Shown here piece by piece: positions 1 through 5,029 of a stretch of DNA of 7,272 nt (position 1 is the stretch's first letter; each line of letters opens with the position of its first letter). The notes below the pieces were generated by a model. The model searched no databases, was not told where the DNA came from, and saw only the letters and a program-made list of their open reading frames with translations. The position numbers and the translations under genes are program-made. Source of the stretch: SKLM01 sp964390305 (lineage in GTDB: Bacteria > Chloroflexota > Anaerolineae > B4-G1); contig CAYMHT010000136.1 in NCBI GenBank assembly GCA_964390305.1, positions 1-7,272 of the forward strand, read 5' to 3'.

Positions 1-107
1 AGCAACCAGGAGGACGGACCGCGGGCTCCGCTCGAGGTGACACCGATCTCGAGCTCCAGCGCACCGAGCACCTGCTCGGCCAGGAAGCCGAGGGGGAGGG
101 AGATGGG
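1..107 (-). repeat. Clp N-domain-like module, copy 2 of left-edge protein (truncated by window)
   Basis: The segment starts with ISLPLGFLAEQVLGALELE, the degenerate counterpart of the PLPLSFAAEQ opening. It follows copy 1 after an acidic linker (EIEAELEDEPEES). Only about 35 residues are visible, so whether the copy is complete cannot be judged. Confidence 0.6.
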
Positions 108-521
108 GGCGACCGACTCTTCTGGTTCGTCCTCGAGTTCCGCCTCGATTTCCTCTCGACGCACCAGGGCGTGCTCCGCGGCCTGGAGCACCGGCGTCGC
201 CAAGTCGGTGGGCGTGATCACAGAGCGACCGGCGGCGGCAGCCGCGGAGGTCGCGCGCGTGACCAGCCAGTCCCGGTCGATCGTCCGGCCCGAATCGCCG
301 GCGTCCACCCCGTGTCGCGCCGCGGCCTCCATCGCGTCCAGGTCGAGCTCGCTGTCGACGTCCTCGGCGACGCCGCGGTGATGCTCGAGGAGATCCAGGA
401 CGGCATCGTGAAGCCCGAACTCCTCACCGCTTCCCGCCTTCAGTCGTCTTAGCATGCCGGTCAGCATCTGCTCGGCCATGAAGCTGAGGGGAAGCGGCGC
501 GGTGTTCGCCCTGTCAGTCAT
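1..521 (-). CDS. Protein of tandem Clp N-domain-like modules (3' end outside window)
   Basis: The first 173 residues are in the window and the frame stays open to the left edge, so the true length is unknown. Residues 8-118 form one complete module: a start motif PLPLSFMAEQM, then LLEHHRGVAE, a D-L-D-A-M stretch, then a second half with LVTRATSAA and an ITPTDLATPVL end. A second copy begins near residue 139 (ISLPLGFLAEQVL) and is cut by the window. The same module occurs twice at the C-terminus of the WD40 protein (5030-7272) and once at the N-terminus of the AAA+ protein (2700-4916). The conserved ALL/LLE and D-A-x-x-L positions recall the two-repeat helical Clp N domain. No catalytic motif, signal peptide or membrane segment is seen. 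The likely role is an adaptor or partner of the AAA+ protein, which is inference. The start is the ATG at 521, set by GAGGAG five bases upstream; the gene lies 217 bases after the small membrane protein gene. Confidence 0.8.
   Translation of the reverse strand, partial: MTDRANTAPLPLSFMAEQMLTGMLRRLKAGSGEEFGLHDAVLDLLEHHRGVAEDVDSELDLDAMEAAARHGVDAGDSGRTIDRDWLVTRATSAAAAAGRSVITPTDLATPVLQAAEHALVRREEIEAELEDEPEESVAPISLPLGFLAEQVLGALELEIGVTSSGARGPSSWL
168..500 (-). repeat. Clp N-domain-like module, copy 1 of left-edge protein
   Basis: This is a complete ~110-residue module. Its first residues (PLPLSFMAEQM) match those of the two copies in the WD40 protein (PLPLSFAAEQF and PLPLSFAAEQM). Downstream, EHHRGVAE here matches DEHRGVAE at 5039-5749. 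The DNA around 480-497 is also nearly the same as around 5730-5747, which points to fairly recent duplication or strong constraint. The Clp_N family assignment rests on pattern only. Confidence 0.7.
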
Positions 522-526
522 GCGTT

Positions 527-532
527 CTCCTC
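527..532 (-). promoter_or_regulatory. Shine-Dalgarno site of the left-edge gene
   Basis: GAGGAG read on the minus strand, five bases before the ATG at 521, fixes this start. No in-frame start further upstream has a comparable site. Confidence 0.75.
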
Positions 533-640
533 GAATTCGGGATCATCCCCGGTCAACAGTCACGTCTGAAACACCGAAGCGGCGGTCTGAATGAGAGAGC
601 TTGGTTGCCTTCGAAAGGTCCTTGTCTCGCCGCTAGGTAT

Positions 641-680
641 GCCCACGCACATGAAAATCACCTTCTTGAAGGGCGTGGGC
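641..680 (-). terminator. Nested inverted repeat, possible terminator or leader element
   Basis: The outer arms GCCCACGC (641-648) and GCGTGGGC (673-680) pair perfectly over 8 bp. Directly against one arm lies an inner hairpin CCTTC-tt-GAAGG (661-672), leaving a 12-base single strand opposite it. It sits 59 bases past the stop of the 95-residue gene and 120 bases before the start at 521. It could end the upstream transcript or be a structured 5' leader. No U-run follows it on the minus strand. Confidence 0.45.
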
Positions 681-738
681 CTGCCTTGGGGTCAACTCGC
701 CTTTCCAGGATGAAGTGACATACCCTCTGGGGTCGACC

Positions 739-1026
739 CTAATTCCGGGCCACCTTCTTCAATGCCCGCGAGCCTCCCATCTCCCTCTGGGATAGGAAGT
801 TCTCGAAGCTGGCATCGCTCTGGAAGGCCGATGGGATCACGCTGATCTCCCCACACTTCCGGCACTTGGAGAAGCAGGGCTCACCCCACTCGACTTCGTC
901 TAACCGATCCCCAGCCTGGTCGTAGTAGATCAGCTCGTGGTCGCAGTCGAAGACACCGAGCCAGTGCACCAGTAGCACCAGCGGCACCAGCGCTACGAGG
1001 ACGACGATGATGGCGATCTCAAACAT
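739..1026 (-). CDS. Small single-pass membrane protein with Cys/His zinc-binding motif
   Basis: The protein has 95 residues. Residues 3-25 are a long hydrophobic helix (FEIAIIVVLVALVPLVLLV then HWLGVF), read as a membrane anchor or uncleaved signal-anchor. A soluble tail follows with C28-x-H30 and then C51-x3-C55-x2-C58-G. C28, H30, C55 and C58 are the likeliest four metal ligands, a C-x-H ... C-x-x-C-G arrangement seen in small zinc-binding bacterial proteins. The final 30 residues carry no recognised motif. The start is the ATG at 1026, with GAGGAG six bases upstream. The frame stays open further upstream to 1380, but that translation is Arg/Ser/Pro-rich and looks non-coding. I do not recognise a named family. 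A role as membrane anchor or regulator of the neighbouring chaperone genes is only suggested by position. Confidence 0.72.
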   Translation of the reverse strand: MFEIAIIVVLVALVPLVLLVHWLGVFDCDHELIYYDQAGDRLDEVEWGEPCFSKCRKCGEISVIPSAFQSDASFENFLSQREMGGSRALKKVARN

Positions 1027-1032
1027 ACTCAA

Positions 1033-1038
1033 CTCCTC
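1033..1038 (-). promoter_or_regulatory. Shine-Dalgarno site deciding the start at 1026
   Basis: GAGGAG on the minus strand, six bases before the ATG at 1026, supports the short 95-residue form over the longer open frame that reaches 1380. Confidence 0.75.
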
Positions 1039-1247
1039 TGAAACGAATCTCTCACTCGGTCCGGCGGCCAGCCTACTCCGGAATGCGCTCCAGGCTCGAG
1101 CCTCCCTGCTGCTCACCAGGTGTTGTGGCTTCCTGTGTGCCCAGAATGCAATTGGGGGCATAAGCATCGGCGAGAGCCGGCGCAGGCGGCACGAGCAGCG
1201 CGTCGGGAAGCCAATGTGCAGAGCCAAACGCGTTGCGGGTCCGCAGT

Positions 1248-1266
1248 CGGCGCGTGCTCCGCGCCG
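1248..1266 (-). terminator. GC-rich hairpin, possible terminator
   Basis: CGGCGCG (1248-1254) and CGCGCCG (1260-1266) form a perfect 7-bp stem with a 5-base loop. It lies about 150 bases past the stop of the second YbjN-like gene. No U-run follows it, and GC-rich DNA makes such stems by chance, so the call is weak. Confidence 0.3.
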
Positions 1267-1417
1267 CTCGGCTGTCGGACATGCGCCCGTTCGCGGCTGC
1301 ATCCCCGATGATGACGACGGTCTTGGCCGCTCTTGGACCCTGGATGGGCGGCTCGTCGTCTTCAAACTGGCTGGGTCCATCGCCTAGACTTGCGAAGCGG
1401 GTCGAGACTCGTGCTGC

Positions 1418-1924
1418 CTAACCCATGGTCTTGCCGCCTTCTTCCTTGAGAAACTCGTTGATGCTCATACTGCCGTCCGCGACCGCCTTCAGATTCTGTC
1501 CGTCTCCGTCGACAGCAGCGATCACGGCCCTCAGACAATGGTCAAATTTCTCGAATGAGAGATCATCGTCATCTATCGGGATGCCGAGCTCGAATCGGAC
1601 CTCGCCGTCGGACGGATCATAGCTCCACTTACCCATGATCAACCGCCAGTTCAGGTGGGCCATGGCCATGAGAAGACCAACGAGTCGATCTGTCGGGGTT
1701 GAGCTGGGGGGCGCGCTTAGCACTTTTACCGCCTTAAAGGATAGGCAGTTCTTCTCTACCATCGGATCGATCATGAGCATCGTGCCACCCATCCTGGAGC
1801 GCCACCCCGTCACGACGATGCCTTCCTTCTCGTCCGTCTCTTCTATCTCCTCGTGCCTGGACCATCCATGCTTGTCCAGGTACTTCTTGATCCGTTGGGT
1901 CGTCACGCGCTTCTTGAACATCAT
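1418..1924 (-). CDS. YbjN-like small chaperone-fold protein (168 aa)
   Basis: The protein has 168 residues, is acidic towards the C-terminus, and has no signal peptide or membrane helix. Residues ~35-140 have the alpha/beta look of the YbjN/type III secretion chaperone-like fold: a first strand (IVVTGWRS), a helix with LVGLLMAMAHLNW, then RLIMGKWSYDP with a turn and GEVRFELGIPID, then a helix FDHCLRAVIAAVD. The pattern of N-W, then G-K-W-S, then E-V-R-F, then an acidic helix start is characteristic of this superfamily. Members bind peptides or partner proteins and have no enzyme site. It follows another YbjN/CesT-like gene (2246-2698) but is clearly different in sequence, so the two are not a recent duplication. 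The start is an ATG-ATG pair (1924 and 1921): GGAGG is 4 bases before the first and 7 before the second, so the second may be the true start. The open frame to 2038 is rejected as non-coding in character. Confidence 0.75.
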   Translation of the reverse strand: MMFKKRVTTQRIKKYLDKHGWSRHEEIEETDEKEGIVVTGWRSRMGGTMLMIDPMVEKNCLSFKAVKVLSAPPSSTPTDRLVGLLMAMAHLNWRLIMGKWSYDPSDGEVRFELGIPIDDDDLSFEKFDHCLRAVIAAVDGDGQNLKAVADGSMSINEFLKEEGGKTMG

Positions 1925-1928
1925 CGAA

Positions 1929-1933
1929 CCTCC
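1929..1933 (-). promoter_or_regulatory. Shine-Dalgarno site for the tandem ATG start
   Basis: GGAGG on the minus strand precedes the two adjacent ATG codons at 1924 and 1921. Spacing (4 and 7 bases) slightly favours 1921. Either way it rules out the longer frame starting at 2038. Confidence 0.75.
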
Positions 1934-2204
1934 ATGGGTCCAACATTGGCTGTTGGTGGCCGAGATCACGACCACCCCCGGGCTGCGTCGTGCGGCGCGA
2001 CCACCTGCAGAGGGCGCCAAGGGGCCAGGCCCCGCCACGATGGGCGCTGATTGCTCTCGAGCGTTGTTGTCGCTCGGTCCTCAACAGAGCTGACCGTGCC
2101 GTGTGTACTCGTGGGGTCGCCCCCATCCCGTGCGGAGGAGCGGTAACCGCGCCGGCAATACGGGAAGAGCAACGACCCCGGAGGCCACTGAACGATTGAG
2201 TTCT

Positions 2205-2241
2205 GGCCCGTCTCGCGCTGTCCGACAGCGAAGGACGGGCC
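2205..2241 (-). terminator. Two-part hairpin terminator after the unfoldase/chaperone pair
   Basis: The outer stem GGCCCGTC/GACGGGCC (8 bp, 2205-2212 with 2234-2241) encloses an inner stem CGCTGTC/GACAGCG (7 bp, 2216-2222 with 2224-2230), with a 3x3 internal loop between them. It begins four bases after the stop at 2246. Fifteen perfect pairs in 37 bases right behind a stop strongly suggest a transcription end or a 3' stability element. There is no U-run after it, so termination may be Rho-assisted or hairpin-only. A one-base apical loop means the inner stem must open slightly in RNA. Confidence 0.7.
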
Positions 2242-2245
2242 GATT

Positions 2246-2698
2246 CTAGAACGCCTGCTTGGCTCGGTCTATGGTCCGCATGCCGCCCCAGCGCTCCATG
2301 ATCCTCTCGTCGTAGTCGTCGGCGGTGCTGCCGACGGCCAGGACCGAGGCTTTGATCTCCTCTTTGTCGCACGTGGAGCCGACGATGGAGTGCTCAAAGA
2401 AGATGTCGCCGTCGCCGTCGATGCCAAAGGCGCCGAAGCGCATCCTGGCGTTCTCGGTCAGCAGGAACTTGAGGAGATCCGGAGCCAGGTCAGCTCCGTA
2501 GTTGACGTATGCGCGTACCATCACGACGGCGTCGTCATCGCCCCAGGGGGCGACGGCGATATGGGTCAGCGTCGTCCCTCTCTGGAGGAGAAATACCGGC
2601 CGTTCGGGCGGTTTCTTTATCATCTCTCCGAAGACCTGGCCCAGCAGGTCATCCACTTTGTGATACGTCTCCTCTTGTACCTTCGTCCTGAAGTCCAT
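2246..2698 (-). CDS. YbjN/CesT-like small chaperone coupled to the AAA+ unfoldase
   Basis: The protein has 150 residues, is soluble and acidic. Residues ~8-130 fit the CesT/YbjN peptide-binding chaperone fold: an amphipathic helix (YHKVDDLLGQVFGEM), strands PVFLLQRGTTLTHIAVAPW and AVVMVRAYV, a helix DLLKFLLTENARM, strands RFGAFGIDGDGDIFFEHSI, then a helix from about residue 111. The sequence FLL-x-E-N-x-x-M-x-F-G-x-F-x-I-D-x-D-G is a hallmark run of this group. There is no catalytic site; such proteins hold peptides or partners. The ATG at 2698 lies one base past the stop of the AAA+ gene (stop ends at 2700) and its AAAGGAG site lies inside that gene, so translation is probably coupled and the two products are likely made together. 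An in-frame codon at 2752 would overlap the AAA+ gene and lacks a comparable site, so it is not chosen. It may deliver substrates to the unfoldase (inference). Confidence 0.8.
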   Translation of the reverse strand: MDFRTKVQEETYHKVDDLLGQVFGEMIKKPPERPVFLLQRGTTLTHIAVAPWGDDDAVVMVRAYVNYGADLAPDLLKFLLTENARMRFGAFGIDGDGDIFFEHSIVGSTCDKEEIKASVLAVGSTADDYDERIMERWGGMRTIDRAKQAF

Positions 2699-2699
2699 T

Positions 2700-4916
2700 C
2701 TAGTCTCCTTTCTGTGCTTTGATCTGAATGCTTCCGTCGTCTCCCCGGGCAACGACCACCTTGCCTGGGGCGTCCAGGTAGGGGACCATTCGGGGGAGAA
2801 CCTCCTCCTCCAGCAGACGTTCTCCGCGCATCAGGTCACCGGTCTTGATGATCTCTGTTGAAAGCCACTTGACAAGGCTGGGGTCCCACGCCATCTTCAG
2901 CCCCTGGCGGAGATAACGCTCAGCCAGGGGAGGGAACACCCACTGCGTGATCCACGACCCGACGCGCTCCATCGTGAGAGGGGCCGGGGACCACCACACG
3001 TCGAGCTGGGCTATCAGGTCGGGCATCAGAAGGGAGTGGATGTCCGGCGCCGCTCCCGCAAGCTGACCTTCGTGCCCTTCCCTGTCCGAGGTGAATCCCA
3101 TCCGCTTCGCCGTCCGTCCCTCCGCGGTGACGGTCAGGACGACTGTGGCGTCGCTCAGGTACACCTTGCGCTCTTGAGCGTTGGTGAAGCTCCCGGTCTG
3201 GAGGGCCTGAGCGAGGACCTCCTGTGCCTGGGGATGGCTGGCCTCGACGTTCTTGAACAGGAGGACGGACCAGGGTTGCTGGGCCAACTCCAGGTGGAAG
3301 CTCATGGTTCTATCGTGTCCCACGTAGCCCGGCGGCGCTCCGATGAGCCAGTTGACGTCGGACGGGTGGGTGAAGCGCGTCATGTCGACCTCAATCAGCC
3401 GCTCCCGACTACCGTAGAGAGCTTCCGCCAGGACCTGCGCGGCGAGCTCTGGTGCCTGGCCGGCGGTTCCCACGGTGAGGACGACGGCGTTTGGACGGGT
3501 GGGGGCGACGTCGAGGCCTCTCGTTGTGACCGCCAGGCGCTCGACGACCTGCTCCGCCACGGACTCTGGACAGAAGGCCTCCGTGCTGAGCTTCCTCCTG
3601 ACATCGTCCAGGCGCTCTGTCAGTTGGGTGCCCAGGTCGATGGGCATTCCGATCATACGCTCCGCCACGCTGCGCACGATGGCCGGGCTCACTTCCTCCA
3701 TCTCGTTCAACACGGCGTGGGCGGTGCACTGCTCGAAGATGTCGATGGCCTTGTCGGGGAAGTAGCGGTTGCGGAGGTACTGCTGGGCCAAGAGAACGAT
3801 CATGTCGAGGGCCTCCTGGGGGAACGTGACGTCGCGTTCGCGCTTGGCCTTCTGGCTCAGACTGCGGAGGATCTCCATGGTGGCGTCAGGCGAGAGCTCC
3901 TGGACGCGGAGCGGTTGGAAGCGGCGCTCAAGGGCCCGGTCCTCCTCGATGAACTGATGGAACTCGGCGTCAGTGGTGGCGCCCATGCAGGCGATCTCGC
4001 CCTTGGCCAGGGCGGGCTTGAGCTGGCTGCCGATATCGGACACCTGCCTTCGGCCGCCGCTCCCGACAATGCTGTGCACCTCGTCGATGAAGAGGACGAT
4101 GCCGTCCTGGCTGGCCTCCTCCAGGATGGCCTGCATGCGCTGCTCCAACTTGCCGACGACGCTGGCGCCGCTGACGAGAGCCGAGGCCTGGAGGGCGAAG
4201 ATGCGCATTCCCCGGATGGGCGGGGGCACCTCGCCGCGGACGACGCGCTGGGCCAGACCCTCGACGATGGCGGTCTTGCCCACGCCAGCCGGGCCGATGA
4301 GGAGAGGGTTCCGCTTCGTCCAGCGGCAGAGGGTCTCCATCATGGCCTCCATCTCCACGTCTCGCCCCAGGATGGTGGGGAGCTCGCCGTTGAGCGCCTC
4401 TTGGCAGAGGTCGCGGCCGAAGGTCTCCAGCTGTGGGGTGGGGTGGCGCGCGCGGGGACGGTAGTCCGCCGCTTCCACGTCCGTCTCGGCGACCTCTGAG
4501 GTCGACGGTGGAGACTTGGCGGGTGCTGAGACGGCGGGCTTGGGTCTGGAGGCAGGCATTGTTGGCTGCGCCAGGAGATTCCAGCCATCCCGCTCCAAGA
4601 GCACGGCGGCGAGGTCGCGCTCCGAGGCCTGCTCCTTCCCGGCGTCCTTGGCGCGCTCAAGCGCTTGCTTCAGCAATGCCTTCGGCTTGAGCGGGTCTCC
4701 GATCTCATCCTCCTTGAGCCGCTGCTCGATCTGGCGACGGTAGTCGCTGGCATCCAATCCGGAGGCCAACGACTCGGCCATGGCCCCGTGGCGCTCGAGC
4801 AGCGCCAGCAGGAAGTGGTAGAGCCCGGTCTCGCCGTGACCGAAACGGGACTGTATGTTGAGTGCCTCTTCCCAGAAGAGGCGGGCGCCGGGTTTCAGGT
4901 CGTCTGTTTGATTCAT
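2700..4916 (-). CDS. Double-ring Clp-family AAA+ unfoldase with inactive second ATPase ring
   Basis: The protein has 738 residues and belongs to the Clp/Hsp100 class I family, cytoplasmic ATP-driven unfoldases or disaggregases. Residues 7-110 form a divergent Clp N domain, followed by a Pro/Ala/Ser linker (115-160). Ring 1 (~165-425) has Walker A GPAGVGKT (208-215), Walker B LFIDEVH (275-281), the GATT sensor 1 region (312-315) and an ALERRF arginine finger (R331/R332), so it should hydrolyse ATP. Its pore-loop position reads GASVVGK (250-256), where ClpB/ClpC have a K-Y-R-G type aromatic loop. Ring 2 (~430-720) keeps the pore loop IGAPPGYVG (525-533). However, Walker A has become GTAGQAPE (483-490, no K-T), Walker B LLFKNVEASHP (552-562, K-N for D-E), and the arginine finger is Q637. 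The coiled-coil middle domain of ClpB is absent, hence the short length, giving a ClpA/ClpC-like layout. An MGF at 606-608 sits where ClpC has its ClpP-contacting tripeptide. The start ATG at 4916 has AGGAG eight bases upstream. Symbols clpA, clpB or clpC are withheld because orthology is not supported. Confidence 0.9.
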   Translation of the reverse strand: MNQTDDLKPGARLFWEEALNIQSRFGHGETGLYHFLLALLERHGAMAESLASGLDASDYRRQIEQRLKEDEIGDPLKPKALLKQALERAKDAGKEQASERDLAAVLLERDGWNLLAQPTMPASRPKPAVSAPAKSPPSTSEVAETDVEAADYRPRARHPTPQLETFGRDLCQEALNGELPTILGRDVEMEAMMETLCRWTKRNPLLIGPAGVGKTAIVEGLAQRVVRGEVPPPIRGMRIFALQASALVSGASVVGKLEQRMQAILEEASQDGIVLFIDEVHSIVGSGGRRQVSDIGSQLKPALAKGEIACMGATTDAEFHQFIEEDRALERRFQPLRVQELSPDATMEILRSLSQKAKRERDVTFPQEALDMIVLLAQQYLRNRYFPDKAIDIFEQCTAHAVLNEMEEVSPAIVRSVAERMIGMPIDLGTQLTERLDDVRRKLSTEAFCPESVAEQVVERLAVTTRGLDVAPTRPNAVVLTVGTAGQAPELAAQVLAEALYGSRERLIEVDMTRFTHPSDVNWLIGAPPGYVGHDRTMSFHLELAQQPWSVLLFKNVEASHPQAQEVLAQALQTGSFTNAQERKVYLSDATVVLTVTAEGRTAKRMGFTSDREGHEGQLAGAAPDIHSLLMPDLIAQLDVWWSPAPLTMERVGSWITQWVFPPLAERYLRQGLKMAWDPSLVKWLSTEIIKTGDLMRGERLLEEEVLPRMVPYLDAPGKVVVARGDDGSIQIKAQKGD
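2705..2711 (-). promoter_or_regulatory. Shine-Dalgarno site inside the AAA+ gene, coupling the chaperone gene
   Basis: AAAGGAG on the minus strand lies within the last codons of the AAA+ gene, six bases before the ATG at 2698. Ribosomes ending the AAA+ frame would sit on this site, giving translational coupling and deciding the start at 2698. Confidence 0.8.
4587..4898 (-). repeat. Clp N-domain-like module of the AAA+ protein
   Basis: Residues 7-110 match the modules of the two partner proteins. LLALLERHGAMAESL here compares with LVALLERHREPLEDV in the WD40 protein, and later EIGDPLKPKALLKQA with EVGTPLTQDTLISQA. The end ASERDLAAVLL compares with VGPQDVATVIL. Because this copy sits in the canonical Clp N-domain position, it is the anchor for naming the whole set. 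Confidence 0.75.
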
Positions 4917-4924
4917 AGTCTCAT

Positions 4925-4929
4925 CTCCT
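4925..4929 (-). promoter_or_regulatory. Shine-Dalgarno site of the AAA+ gene
   Basis: AGGAG on the minus strand, eight bases before the ATG at 4916. The 113-base gap upstream of the gene shows no clear promoter, so the gene is probably cotranscribed with the WD40 gene. Confidence 0.75.
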
Positions 4930-5029
4930 GTTGCTTCTTACGACACTTCTCACGTCTACTGCTTATCGTGGTCTAGGGTCTGTGTGCACAGCGCTAGGAC
5001 CCAGGGCTTTTCAATAGATCTGTATAAGG

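Larger units (their letters stand above)
522..738. other. Intergenic gap with nested hairpin and a short direct repeat
   Basis: These 217 bases separate the small membrane protein gene from the left-edge gene. They hold a nested inverted repeat (641-680, listed separately) and the heptamer GTCTGAA twice (564-570 and 585-591), 21 bases apart, upstream of the left-edge gene. I see no convincing sigma-70 type -35/-10 pair and no small gene. Confidence 0.5.
1027..1417. other. 391-base gap without a supported gene
   Basis: The gap lies between the second YbjN-like gene and the small membrane protein gene. Frames are open on both strands, but their translations are Arg/Ala/Ser-rich with no coherent hydrophobic core, as expected for GC-rich non-coding DNA. 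One compact hairpin (1248-1266) is visible. The minus strand shows no convincing promoter. The length is generous for an operon, so an independent promoter, a small RNA or a decayed gene are all possible. Confidence 0.5.
1925..2245. other. 321-base gap with terminator hairpin and no supported gene
   Basis: The gap begins, in transcription order, with the strong two-part hairpin at 2205-2241. The rest holds only small GC-rich palindromes, such as TGGGG-tcgc-CCCCA at 2112-2125 and GCGGT-a-ACCGC at 2140-2150. Translations in both directions are Arg/Pro/Ala-rich and unlike the flanking proteins. A promoter for the second YbjN-like gene should lie here, but no -35/-10 pair stands out. Confidence 0.5.

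Noticed and set aside
739..1380. Longer 213-residue form of the small membrane protein
   Set aside because: The extra N-terminal part is Arg/Ser/Pro-rich and coding-unlike, while a GAGGAG site sits six bases before the ATG at 1026.
1007..1387. Plus-strand 126-residue open frame filling the 391-base gap
   Set aside because: It overlaps the start of the membrane protein gene, is Arg/Ala-rich and shows no recognisable motif or fold pattern.
1418..2038. Longer 206-residue form of the second YbjN-like protein
   Set aside because: The extension reads as low-complexity Gly/Ala/Arg sequence, and GGAGG directly precedes the ATG pair at 1924/1921.
3036..4499. Long plus-strand open frame (487 codons) opposite the AAA+ gene
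   Set aside because: Its translation is an antisense shadow of a clearly conserved AAA+ protein in GC-rich DNA and has no domain of its own.
2700..4916. Type VI secretion ClpV or housekeeping ClpB
   Set aside because: No type VI genes are nearby, the ClpB middle coiled-coil is missing, and ring 2 has lost the residues that both ClpV and ClpB keep.
4976..5002. Inverted repeat GGGTC/GACCC in the gap between the WD40 and AAA+ genes as a terminator
   Set aside because: Only 5 bp of stem with a 17-base loop and no U-run; the central TGTGCACA palindrome is short, so there is no good case for termination here.
4917..5029. Promoter for the AAA+ gene (TTGAAA read on the minus strand)
   Set aside because: No acceptable -10 hexamer lies 16-18 bases downstream of it, so a sigma-70 type promoter is not supported.
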